From: Reichenbachiella agariperforans | Lineage (GTDB): Bacteria; Bacteroidota; Bacteroidia; Cytophagales; Cyclobacteriaceae | Reading direction: 5' to 3' | Length of the DNA: 64,000 nucleotides | NCBI RefSeq assembly: GCF_900142205.1 | Contig: NZ_FRAA01000002.1 | Span: 184,282-248,281 of the forward strand | Part shown: positions 25,048 to 33,072 of the stretch, in pieces | How positions within the stretch are numbered: position 1 is the stretch's first letter | How the letters are laid out: each line of letters opens with the position of its first letter | The notes under the pieces: model-generated | The model's database searches: none | What the model was told of the DNA's origin: nothing | Seen by the model: only the letters and a program-made list of their open reading frames with translations | Program-made: the position numbers and the translations under genes

Positions 25048-27602
25048 AATCACCGCATTTAGTTCCTAGACAAATGTCCCACACCTGGCTACTCCGCATG
25101 GCCTGGAAAGACAGCCGACGCAGCAGATCCAAACTCCTACTATTCACACTATCCATCACGATAGGCATAGCGGCACTAGTTGCCATCAACTCCTTCAAAG
25201 AAAACCTCAACTACGAGATCAACAACCAATCTAAGTCCCTATTAGGTGCAGACTTAGAGGTCTACTCTCAGCAGCCTTTTACGGAGGAACAAATGAGTTT
25301 TATAGATTCCTTGGGGTCGACACGGTCTTTACAAAGTCGCTTTTCTTCGATGATCTACTTTCCGCAGACTGGTGGCACGCGATTGATACAGGTTCGAACA
25401 CTGGAAGGTGACTATCCTTACTATGGCGAGATTGAAACCTTACCACTTTCAGCAGCGACAGACTTTAAAACTGGTGCATTCGCTCTAGTAGATGAGACAC
25501 TGATGATGCAGTACAATGCCAACATCGGTGATCCTGTCAAGATAGGGCAACTAGAATTCCAGATCATAGGGAAACTCCAAAGCATCCCCGGTCAAAACAG
25601 CATCAACACCGCTGTAGCTCCCGTCGTTTATATCCCTCACCAATACCTCGTACAAACTGGACTCGTAGAGCGTGGCAGTCGCGTATACTATTCGTACTTC
25701 TTCAAAACAGATCAAGAAATTATCGAAGAGGAATTCGATGAGACCTACGAAACACGATTTGAAGAATTAGCACTGCGCTACGAGACGGTAGACAAACGAA
25801 AAAAGAACACCAGTATCGCCTTTAACAATACGACTGTATTCCTAAACATGTCGGCCTTCATTGCGCTCTTGCTGGGCAGCATCGGTGTAGCAGGAGCAGT
25901 CTACAGCTACCTTGGAGAGAAACGCAGATCCGTTGCGATCTTGCGCTGCTTGGGACTGAGCGGGCGCCAAGCATTCTATATATACTTCTATCAAGTGCTA
26001 ACCATGGGGCTGTTAGGCTCACTAATTGGCACCACCATTGGTACAGGACTACAATTGTTTCTACCAAGGTTGGTAGAAGGTCTGATCCCATTTTCAATAC
26101 AAACACGATTTTATGCCTTAGTCGCTCTAGAAGGTGTCGCCATTGGCATGATTGTCACCGTACTGTTTTCGCTCCTACCGCTCCTATCCATACTCAAAAT
26201 CTCTCCGCTCAACTCCATCAGAGCAGAGTTTGAGTCAGGTGGGGATGATCAAAAAAATCTAATTCTGAAAAGTAGTTTATTTGGTGTGATCACGCTATTC
26301 CTCTTTTCGTTTTCTTATCTACAAATCCAAGAGTTGGATCAAGCAGCGATTTTCATCGGAGGTCTCTTTGTTACTTTTCTGATTCTCTGGCTTTTTTCTA
26401 AAGGGCTTATTTACCTCGCCAAGACTATGGTTTCCCCTAAATGGAGCTTTTTGCTCCGTCATGGGATTGCCAATCTACACCGACCCAAAAACCAAACAGG
26501 CCTGCTCATCATCACCGTCGGTATGTGTACCATGTTGATCTCCATCATGTACTTTTCTCATCATGTGTTATTGGATCAGATCACGATGGCAGGTAGCGAA
26601 GAGCGTCCTAATATGGTTCTATTTGATATCCAATCACACCAAAAACCCGCCTTGGAAACACTCGTCACGGACTTTGACTTACCCATCGTACAAGATGTAC
26701 CTGTGGTGACGATGCGCCTACTAGAGTACAACGGGATCACGAAAAAACAGGCTAGCCAAGACTCTACTTTGGAAATCCCAGACTGGCTCTATAACCGAGA
26801 ATACCGCGTGACATTCCGGGACAGCCTCATCAGTTCCGAGACCCTCACCGAGGGTGCCCTGCATCCCTACCAAGCCAATGACTCCATCTTCATATCAATC
26901 GCTGAAGGGTTTGCAGAGCGACAAGAATGGGAACTAGGTGATGAAATCATTTTCAATGTGCAAGGGGCTCTTATGAAAACTTATATCGGAAGCTTTAGAA
27001 AAATCGACTGGCGCAGAATACAGACGAACTTCCTCGTGCTGTTCCCCTCAGGGCTACTAGAAGAAGCGCCACAGTTTCATGTACTCGTAACCAAAGTCAA
27101 AGACAACCAGCAGTCTGCCACCTTCCAACAAGCCATCGTACGCCAGTTTCCTAACATCTCCATCATCGATCTCGAGCTGGTACTGAAAACAATCGAAGAA
27201 GTCCTCGTCAAGATTTCTTTCGTCATCCGCTTCATGGCACTGATCAGCGTAATGACAGGATTACTTGTCTTGATCAACTCCATCATGCTGAGCAAATCAC
27301 AGCGTGTCAAAGACAGCGTTCTACTACGCACACTCGGTGCAAAAGCCAAACACATCATTGCCATTATCACTATCGAATACCTCGCCCTAGGATCAATTGC
27401 ATCACTGACGGGGCTCATCACCGCTCATCTATTGACTTGGGTGCTATCCGTGACGCTCTTTGATGCAACCTATAGCATAGATTACATGTCTACTGTGTAT
27501 ATATTCATCGCTGTGATCATTGCCACTTTGGTAATGGGTTTACTCAATATGAGACCAGTCCTCCGAGAAATGCCCTTAACGATTCTCCGAAGAGAAAACT
27601 AA
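25044..27602 (+). CDS. FtsX-like ABC permease, YbbP type
   Basis: 852-residue inner-membrane protein of the YbbP class: N-terminal helix (LLLFTLSITIGIAALVAINSF), MacB-like periplasmic domain, three-helix FtsX block (residues about 265-400), a central pair of helices, a second periplasmic domain and a final FtsX block (LISVMTGLLVLINSIML onward), about ten helices in all. It partners the preceding ATPase. The TTG at 25044 overlaps the ATPase stop; an ATG at 25074 (MSHTWLLRMAWKDSRR) is an equally good start. Substrate unknown; the linked TesA-like esterase suggests a lipid or envelope role. Confidence 0.9.
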   Translation: MKSPHLVPRQMSHTWLLRMAWKDSRRSRSKLLLFTLSITIGIAALVAINSFKENLNYEINNQSKSLLGADLEVYSQQPFTEEQMSFIDSLGSTRSLQSRFSSMIYFPQTGGTRLIQVRTLEGDYPYYGEIETLPLSAATDFKTGAFALVDETLMMQYNANIGDPVKIGQLEFQIIGKLQSIPGQNSINTAVAPVVYIPHQYLVQTGLVERGSRVYYSYFFKTDQEIIEEEFDETYETRFEELALRYETVDKRKKNTSIAFNNTTVFLNMSAFIALLLGSIGVAGAVYSYLGEKRRSVAILRCLGLSGRQAFYIYFYQVLTMGLLGSLIGTTIGTGLQLFLPRLVEGLIPFSIQTRFYALVALEGVAIGMIVTVLFSLLPLLSILKISPLNSIRAEFESGGDDQKNLILKSSLFGVITLFLFSFSYLQIQELDQAAIFIGGLFVTFLILWLFSKGLIYLAKTMVSPKWSFLLRHGIANLHRPKNQTGLLIITVGMCTMLISIMYFSHHVLLDQITMAGSEERPNMVLFDIQSHQKPALETLVTDFDLPIVQDVPVVTMRLLEYNGITKKQASQDSTLEIPDWLYNREYRVTFRDSLISSETLTEGALHPYQANDSIFISIAEGFAERQEWELGDEIIFNVQGALMKTYIGSFRKIDWRRIQTNFLVLFPSGLLEEAPQFHVLVTKVKDNQQSATFQQAIVRQFPNISIIDLELVLKTIEEVLVKISFVIRFMALISVMTGLLVLINSIMLSKSQRVKDSVLLRTLGAKAKHIIAIITIEYLALGSIASLTGLITAHLLTWVLSVTLFDATYSIDYMSTVYIFIAVIIATLVMGLLNMRPVLREMPLTILRREN

Positions 27603-27935
27603 AAACACAATAAAATACTGAAAATCAATAGGTAACAAAAATAATTTATAGCACAATCCTAGTGGTGGCACTTCGTTTGTTTATCAAGAAATAAAATCAC
27701 AAACAAATGAAAGTATTTAAAATCATAACGATCATTACCCTGATCAGCTGCTCACTGATGGCGTTTGCCATATAGGCCCCATCTAGGTTTAGTAATAAAA
27801 TCAAGGCCTCTCGTGCCTGTACTTTATGATCACCTAACCCTAGAGGGGTCAGCCTTATAATAAGACTTCCCTGTCTCCAGCCCCTTTGACGTAGATTGTC
27901 TTGGATTTTAGCAGATGCTTGGTCATCTTCATAGC
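27603..27935. other. Spacer of about 330 bp with a micro-ORF
   Basis: Between the permease and the NTF2-like lipoprotein. It contains the 22-codon ORF described separately, but no confident promoter or terminator. Short inverted repeats (ACCCTAGAGGGGT near 27837) are too weak to call. Confidence 0.4.
27707..27775 (+). CDS. 22-residue signal-peptide-like micro-ORF
   Basis: ATG-initiated frame encoding MKVFKIITIITLISCSLMAF plus two residues and a TAG stop: a basic N-terminus, a hydrophobic core and an AFA-like cleavage motif, that is, a complete Sec signal peptide with nothing after it. It may be a gene remnant, a very small membrane peptide or chance. Nothing in the 160 bases downstream continues it in frame. 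Confidence 0.3.
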   Translation: MKVFKIITIITLISCSLMAFAI

Positions 27936-28442
27936 ATGATAAAATTGTTATTATTCCCTGCTGCTATACTCATCTGCATGATGAGTAGTTGCTCCTCTCC
28001 TGAGCCGAATAAGACAATGTCGGCTGAAGAGATGAAGGTCCGTCAAGTTATTTTGAATTTATTCCAAGCGATGTATGACGGAGATAGCAGCGCAATCCGA
28101 CCACTATTCGACGACTCTCCCCTACTCTACACCATCTATCAGCGCAACGACTCCACATTCAAGGTAGAAGGAGGACTGAATCAATTTCTTCAGTCCGTAG
28201 GTACTCCTCATCAGGTCAAATGGATAGAAAAGTCTTGGGATTACAAAATATCAATAGACGGTGGACTAGCACAGGTTTGGTGTCAATATGCTTTTTTTGC
28301 TGGCGAGCGGTTTAGTCACTGTGGTGTAGATGCTTTTCAACTCGTTAAGTCCCCACAAGGATGGAGAATCTTTACACTAGCAGACACGCGAAGAAAAGAC
28401 GGTTGTTTGTTTCCTACAGGAAAATTTTTCGAACCCGAATAA
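27936..28442 (+). CDS. NTF2-like (SnoaL/DUF4440-type) lipoprotein
   Basis: 168 residues from the ATG at 27936, which gives a clean lipoprotein signal (LLFPAAILICMMSSC); an ATG seven codons earlier is possible but adds nothing. After the lipid anchor comes a cone-shaped NTF2-like domain: helix VRQVILNLFQAMYDGDSSAIRPLFDD, then beta strands ending QLVKSPQGWRIFTLADTRRK. Such domains bind small ligands or act as accessory domains; function unknown. Its own transcription unit is likely. Confidence 0.72.
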   Translation: MIKLLLFPAAILICMMSSCSSPEPNKTMSAEEMKVRQVILNLFQAMYDGDSSAIRPLFDDSPLLYTIYQRNDSTFKVEGGLNQFLQSVGTPHQVKWIEKSWDYKISIDGGLAQVWCQYAFFAGERFSHCGVDAFQLVKSPQGWRIFTLADTRRKDGCLFPTGKFFEPE

Positions 28443-28464
28443 GATACTATTCAAAAATTTGAAA

Positions 28465-28495
28465 CAAAAAAAGGGCTACCTAATTGGCAGCCCTT
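28465..28495 (-). terminator. Terminator of the glutamine synthetase gene
   Basis: On the minus strand AAGGGCTGCC/GGTAGCCCTT (one G-U pair) around AATTA, then seven T. It lies 24 bases after the stop. Confidence 0.85.
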
Positions 28496-28518
28496 CTCAT
28501 AAATTTATTGCTAATTTC

Positions 28519-29529
28519 TTATCCTACAGTTTTCACTGTTTTGATAATTCTTGCTGCTACTTTGTACGGATCAGCGTTAGATGCTGGTCTTCTATCTTCT
28601 AGGTATCCTGACCATCCCTTGTTCTTAGTGTAAAGAGGGATACGAATAGATGCTCCTCTATCAGACACACCGTATGAGAAATCAGTGATCGCAGCAGTCT
28701 CGTGCAATCCAGTCAATCTCTGGTCATTGTATGCTCCATAAACCTCGATGTGCTCAGCAACTACATTTCTGAATGCCTCACATACTTTCTTGATTTTCTC
28801 TTCAGATGCTGCGTTTCTCAAGAATGAATTTGAGAAGTTAGCGTGCATTCCTGAACCATTCCAGTCCGTAGCACCTAGTGGTTTCGGGTGGTACTCGATG
28901 TACAATCCGTACTGCTCAGACAATCTTTCCATCAAGTATCTTCCGATCCAGATTTCATCACCAGCTTGTTGTGCACCTTTCGCAAATATTTGCCATTCCC
29001 ACTGACCAGCAGCTACTTCACCGTTAGTCCCTTCGATATTCAAACCAGCAGCGATACATAAATCTAAGTGCTCGTCTTTGAAATCTCTACCGAATACATT
29101 TTGTCCACCTACACCACAGTAGTATGGTCCCTGAGGAGCAGGGTATCCACCAGCTGGGAATCCAACAGGTAGTTTAGTTTCTGGGTCCATCAAGAAATAC
29201 TCTTGCTCAAATCCGAACCAGAAGTCGTCATCTTGATCATCGATAGTTGCTCTACCGTTAGTTTCATGTGGCTCACCATCAGCGTTCAATACCTCAGTCA
29301 TCACCAAGTAACCATTTTCGATTGCTGGGTCTGGGCAAATATAGACTGGCTTCAAAATACAATCAGAAGAACCACCTTCTGCTTGTTGCGTTGATGAACC
29401 GTCAAAAGACCACTCAGGACAATCCTCTAGCTTGCCACTAAAATCTGATACAACTTTGGTTTTACTTCTAAGAGATTGAGTAGGCTGGTATCCATCTAGC
29501 CAGATATACTCTAATTTTGATTTTGCCAT
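28519..29529 (-). CDS. glnII: Glutamine synthetase, type II (eukaryote-like)
   Basis: ATP-dependent ammonium assimilation into glutamine. At 336 residues with WSFDGSSTQQAEG near residue 40, FGFEQEYFLMD, NGSGMHANFS, TGLHETAAITDFSYGVSDRGASIRIP and the C-terminal DRRPASNADPY, it is a GSII enzyme like those of eukaryotes and rhizobia. It is not the about 470-residue GSI or the about 730-residue GSIII common in Bacteroidota. There is no GSI adenylylation loop. It is encoded directly downstream of porin and amt genes on the same strand, making an ammonium uptake-assimilation cluster. It has its own -7 element. Confidence 0.95.
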   Translation of the reverse strand: MAKSKLEYIWLDGYQPTQSLRSKTKVVSDFSGKLEDCPEWSFDGSSTQQAEGGSSDCILKPVYICPDPAIENGYLVMTEVLNADGEPHETNGRATIDDQDDDFWFGFEQEYFLMDPETKLPVGFPAGGYPAPQGPYYCGVGGQNVFGRDFKDEHLDLCIAAGLNIEGTNGEVAAGQWEWQIFAKGAQQAGDEIWIGRYLMERLSEQYGLYIEYHPKPLGATDWNGSGMHANFSNSFLRNAASEEKIKKVCEAFRNVVAEHIEVYGAYNDQRLTGLHETAAITDFSYGVSDRGASIRIPLYTKNKGWSGYLEDRRPASNADPYKVAARIIKTVKTVG

Positions 29530-29656
29530 TTTTCTATAAGTATTTAATAATTTTCTAATTCTAAGCTCTTTTCAGTTTTTGGGGAAATGTTGTATTAGGA
29601 AGTGTTGTCAGATAAAATGTGGTCTACCGAGAACAAGTACGTATTATTACGGAAAC

Positions 29657-29664
29657 CAAAGGTA
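29657..29664 (-). promoter_or_regulatory. -7 promoter element for glnII
   Basis: CAAAGGTA reads TACCTTTG on the minus strand, an exact TAnnTTTG, giving a leader of about 120 bases before the ATG. No -33 TTG at normal spacing, so an activator may be needed (inference). Confidence 0.5.
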
Positions 29665-29716
29665 GCAACTTTTTTTAAACCCTCCATGTCATAAGACAAT
29701 CAATTGGTTATAAATA

Positions 29717-29749
29717 GTGTCTGGAGTGGCAGCTTACCTCCCCAGACAC
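29717..29749 (-). terminator. Hairpin after the porin gene
   Basis: GTGTCTGG (29717-29724) pairs with CCAGACAC (29742-29749), with a further bulged GGAG/CTCC. The following minus-strand sequence is only moderately T-rich, so termination may be partial. Confidence 0.5.
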
Positions 29750-29785
29750 ATAAAATTGCTTAAACACTTAATAAAGTCTTACTGT

Positions 29786-30835
29786 TTAGAAAGAGTAAAC
29801 AGCTGCAAAAACAAATGATGCTAACGAATTTTGTGTATCTGTAGCATCTGCTGATCCTTGAATAGTATCCTCTGCATATAAGTCCACTCTAACCTCTGGT
29901 ATGAGAGTCAATGCACCAATTGAATAGTTAGCAGACAAAGTTAAATCAATGACCGCATCCCCTGGCGCTGTATAAATCAATGAAGACATGCTGTCTGGAT
30001 CTTCAAATCCTGCTGCATCTTCAGACATTACCAAGTACTCTCCTCTTAGTCCTAATGAAAAATCATCCGAGAATGAGTTTTGCAAATACAAGGCAGCACC
30101 TGAGAATGATTCTTTAGCTGTAGTAGCATTCACACCCAAGTAAACAGTCTCTGTCAAGTCCCATCCAGCAGTCAAATCAAACTGGTAGAAATCTTCTGAC
30201 AAAATAGCATTCAAATATGCTCCTCCATAACCAATCTGTGCTCCAAACACATAATCAGCAGACGGGTTGAAATCAGTAGCGTCAGTAGGGTTAAACACAC
30301 CCGCCATGATAGATACATCGCCCAATGAAACATCTGCTTTCAATCCAGAGTGAGAGAAAGGTCCATAAGAAAACATATATGAAGTAGAGTAGTTAAAGTT
30401 AGCTGTTGGAGAGATTACTTCATATCCTAAAAAAGTATTGAAGTTACCTACAGTCAATGTAACCGCATCACTTACCATCCAATAAGCATACAGCTGATTG
30501 ACGATGCTAGATGACGCTGTTGTAGAACCAAAAACTGCATCAGTACCTCTAGGTCCAAACACCAAGTCTGCAACGAATCCTGTTTTCTCGCCTTCAAGAC
30601 CTATAACCAAATTGGCCATACCTAATGCAAAACCTGGTTGATTAGCAAAGGAAGAACCTGGTGCCATTACGCTACCGTCCTCTGGGTTGTTTGATGCGTT
30701 CAAATTGGCTCTGTAATAGGTGTCTACGCTACCAGATATAGATAGAGCTGGAGAAGAATCCTCTTCGTCCTGAGCAGAAGCTGCAAAAGAAACTACTAGC
30801 AATGCCGCCAATAATATTTTTGTAAAATTTTTCAT
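29786..30835 (-). CDS. Outer-membrane porin (bbp2/OmpL-like beta-barrel)
   Basis: 349 residues with a Sec signal peptide (cleavage after ASA at 21) and a predicted beta-barrel rich in alternating aromatic/small residues, ending in a C-terminal phenylalanine (AAVYSF) as outer-membrane barrels do. It fits the putative beta-barrel porin-2 (OmpL-like) family, which in Bacteroidota often accompanies ammonium transporters. Position between amt and glnII on the same strand suggests it lets ammonium or other small nitrogen compounds cross the outer membrane (inference). Confidence 0.8.
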   Translation of the reverse strand: MKNFTKILLAALLVVSFAASAQDEEDSSPALSISGSVDTYYRANLNASNNPEDGSVMAPGSSFANQPGFALGMANLVIGLEGEKTGFVADLVFGPRGTDAVFGSTTASSSIVNQLYAYWMVSDAVTLTVGNFNTFLGYEVISPTANFNYSTSYMFSYGPFSHSGLKADVSLGDVSIMAGVFNPTDATDFNPSADYVFGAQIGYGGAYLNAILSEDFYQFDLTAGWDLTETVYLGVNATTAKESFSGAALYLQNSFSDDFSLGLRGEYLVMSEDAAGFEDPDSMSSLIYTAPGDAVIDLTLSANYSIGALTLIPEVRVDLYAEDTIQGSADATDTQNSLASFVFAAVYSF

Positions 30836-30875
30836 TATTACTTTATTTTAGAGTTGAAATTTTAAAGTTGAAAAA

Positions 30876-30919
30876 AAGACCTGTTTTACTGTGTTCGCAC
30901 CACAGTGTGAACAGGTCTT
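30876..30919 (-). terminator. Terminator of amt
   Basis: On the minus strand AAGACCTGTT pairs with AACAGGTCTT, with an inner ACTGTG/CACAGT stem and a following T run, 27 bases after the amt stop. The porin therefore has a separate promoter or relies on read-through. Confidence 0.8.
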
Positions 30920-30945
30920 CTCTTTTATATCTAATTGGGAAATAA

Positions 30946-32229
30946 TCAGTCGTCGAAGATGATAGTATAACCTCTGATACCGTGCTCGTGACTATCTAGA
31001 CCTTCTGTTTCGTGTTGTTCAGAAACTCTTACACCGATAGTTTTCTTCAAGATGAAGAATAACAAGAAAGCGATAGGGAAAGCAGCACCTGCATAACATA
31101 GTACTCCGATCAACTGAGTCATGAAAGAGAACTCACCGATACCGAAGATACCTACAGCTAGCGTACCCCAGATACCACACGTCAAGTGAACAGATACAGC
31201 ACCTACTACGTCATCTAGTTTGAATTTGTCCATAGTCACAGCAGAGAACACTACCAAGATACCCGCTACTGCACCAATGATCAATGAAGAAGTCACAGAC
31301 ACTACATCTGCCCCAGCAGTGATTCCAACTAGACCAGCAAGGATACCATTGAGTACCATTCCCAAGTCCATTCTCTTAAATACCACTTTAGCAGTGAAGA
31401 ATCCAAATAGACCTCCGGTACAAGCAGCCATACATGTCGTCACCAACACATAAGAGACTAAATCTGGATCAGCAGACAATACAGAACCGCCATTGAAACC
31501 GAACCATCCTAACCATAGCAAGAACACACCGATCACTGCCAAAGGCACAGAAGCACCTGGCTTGTCGATTACTTTTCCATCTACGTATTTACCTAGACGT
31601 GGGCCAATGATCATGATACCTGCCAATGCACCCCATCCACCTACAGAGTGAACCAAAGTAGAACCAGCAAAGTCATAGAATCCCATTTCGTCTAGGAATC
31701 CACCACCCCATTTCCATGAGCCTAAGATTGGGTAAACCAACCCTACATACACTACAGTGAAGATCATGTAAGCGGACACCTTCACACGTTCAGCGATCGC
31801 ACCTGATACGATAGTCGCAGCAGTCGCAGCAAACATTCCTTGGAACAAGAAATCCGTCCAGTAAGTATACCCTGCACCAGCATAGTCAATAGATGCGCCA
31901 TCAGTAGCTGCATCGAAACCAATACCTAATCCAGCGAACCCTAAGAAACCGTTGAATTCACCAGGGTACATCAAGTTGAATCCACAAACCAAATAAGTCA
32001 ATAGACCGATGATTGGGGTAATTGTGTTTTTAAACAGGATATTAACTGTGTTTTTGGATTGTCCAAAACCAGCTTCTACACCTGCAAAGCCTAAGTGCAT
32101 AATAAACACTAAAGCTGTAGCCAACATCATCCAGATGTTGTTTGCCGTAAAAAGCGCAACAGCTCCTTCGGTAGCCTGTGCAGCTGCCTCAGTTGTCATC
32201 TCGCTCATTACATTAGTCAAAATTGTCAT
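30946..32229 (-). CDS. amt: Ammonium transporter
   Basis: 427-residue Amt/Mep/Rh-family channel with eleven helices. The start of the core MLATALVFIMHLGFAGVEAGF is followed by the twin pore histidines in HSVGGWGALAG and HLTCGIWGTLAVG. The N-terminus has an extra helix region (MTILTNVMSEMTTEAA) before the core. The C-terminus RVSEQHETEGLDSHEHGIRGY is the regulatory tail that touches GlnK in other bacteria; no glnK lies in the window. First gene of the nitrogen cluster. Confidence 0.95.
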   Translation of the reverse strand: MTILTNVMSEMTTEAAAQATEGAVALFTANNIWMMLATALVFIMHLGFAGVEAGFGQSKNTVNILFKNTITPIIGLLTYLVCGFNLMYPGEFNGFLGFAGLGIGFDAATDGASIDYAGAGYTYWTDFLFQGMFAATAATIVSGAIAERVKVSAYMIFTVVYVGLVYPILGSWKWGGGFLDEMGFYDFAGSTLVHSVGGWGALAGIMIIGPRLGKYVDGKVIDKPGASVPLAVIGVFLLWLGWFGFNGGSVLSADPDLVSYVLVTTCMAACTGGLFGFFTAKVVFKRMDLGMVLNGILAGLVGITAGADVVSVTSSLIIGAVAGILVVFSAVTMDKFKLDDVVGAVSVHLTCGIWGTLAVGIFGIGEFSFMTQLIGVLCYAGAAFPIAFLLFFILKKTIGVRVSEQHETEGLDSHEHGIRGYTIIFDD

Positions 32230-32721
32230 AGCAATAATTTTAAGTTTAAAATAAATTTATAGTCCTAAATCGGTAGTAAATGCTTGCTTGCTGCGGGCGC
32301 ACATCACCGAAAAAATCCTTAATTTAGATATCATCTTGTGTCAGTGAAAAAGAACTGAACTACTGATGAATTCGGGAGTTTTTTAATTTCCTCAGCTGCT
32401 AAAGTAGCAAAACCAAGTAGAACTACTTAGTAGGCGCGCAGAAATTATCCTGATTTACTTAATATTTATACCATTCACATTTTTTAATGATTTTATTGAA
32501 TTTTATTCAACAAACACTTGAAAACACACCAATACAGTATGATTTTTTCAACAAAACAGGAGATTCTTTGATTAAAACAATAGTTATATGCGCTATACAC
32601 ATTTATTTTACTGTGATTTCGCAGGTTTATTACTTGGAAATTTGATTAAGTAGTAAGTAAAATGCTCTACTAAATACGCAACAAAATACGTACATACGTA
32701 AACACATAAACCAACAACCCG
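32230..32721. other. Intergenic region upstream of amt and yraN, 492 bp
   Basis: AT-rich divergent spacer with no gene. A 14-bp palindrome AAGTAGAACTACTT lies at 32415-32428, a near-consensus amt -7 element (TACTTTAG on the minus strand) at 32399-32406, and two TACGTA palindromes separated by CA at 32687-32700, 21 bases before yraN. These are candidate operators only. No sigma-54 GG-N10-GC element was found. Confidence 0.4.
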
Positions 32722-33066
32722 ATGACGCACTATAAAAAAGCAGGAGACAAGGCCGAAAAACAGGCAGAAGACTACCTAACAGGTCTAGGGTTTGAAATTT
32801 TGGAAAGGAACTACAGGCACAAAAAGGCAGAAATAGACCTGATCGTATCGCATGAAAACTTATTACTATTCGTAGAAGTGAAATACCGAAGAACAGCCAC
32901 TTATGGATACCCAGAGGAGTTTGTCTCCGAAAACCAACAACGCAACATCATAGGAGCAGCTCAGTATTACCTAGAAAGGTTGAAATGGAAAGGCCGAATT
33001 AGATTTGACATCATAGCGCTAGACGCCTCCATGTCGATCACTCATTTTGAAGACGCCTTTTACTAA
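32722..33066 (+). CDS. yraN: YraN family (UPF0102) endonuclease-like protein
   Basis: 114-residue protein of the conserved UPF0102 family, related to restriction-endonuclease and Holliday-junction resolvase folds. The nuclease-like motif is visible: GDKAEKQAEDYLTGLGFEIL (N-terminal helix with the conserved Gly and Glu), EIDLIVSHENLLLFVEVKYR (Asp-Glu-x-Lys core) and the C-terminal RFDIIAL. Exact cellular role is not settled. It is an isolated gene between the amt promoter region and a convergent acyl-CoA ligase. Confidence 0.9.
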   Translation: MTHYKKAGDKAEKQAEDYLTGLGFEILERNYRHKKAEIDLIVSHENLLLFVEVKYRRTATYGYPEEFVSENQQRNIIGAAQYYLERLKWKGRIRFDIIALDASMSITHFEDAFY

Positions 33067-33072
33067 GGAGGT

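Noticed and set aside
28519-32721. Sigma-54 control of the nitrogen cluster
   Set aside because: No GG-N10-GC promoter was seen; the sequence instead shows a TAnnTTTG element at glnII.
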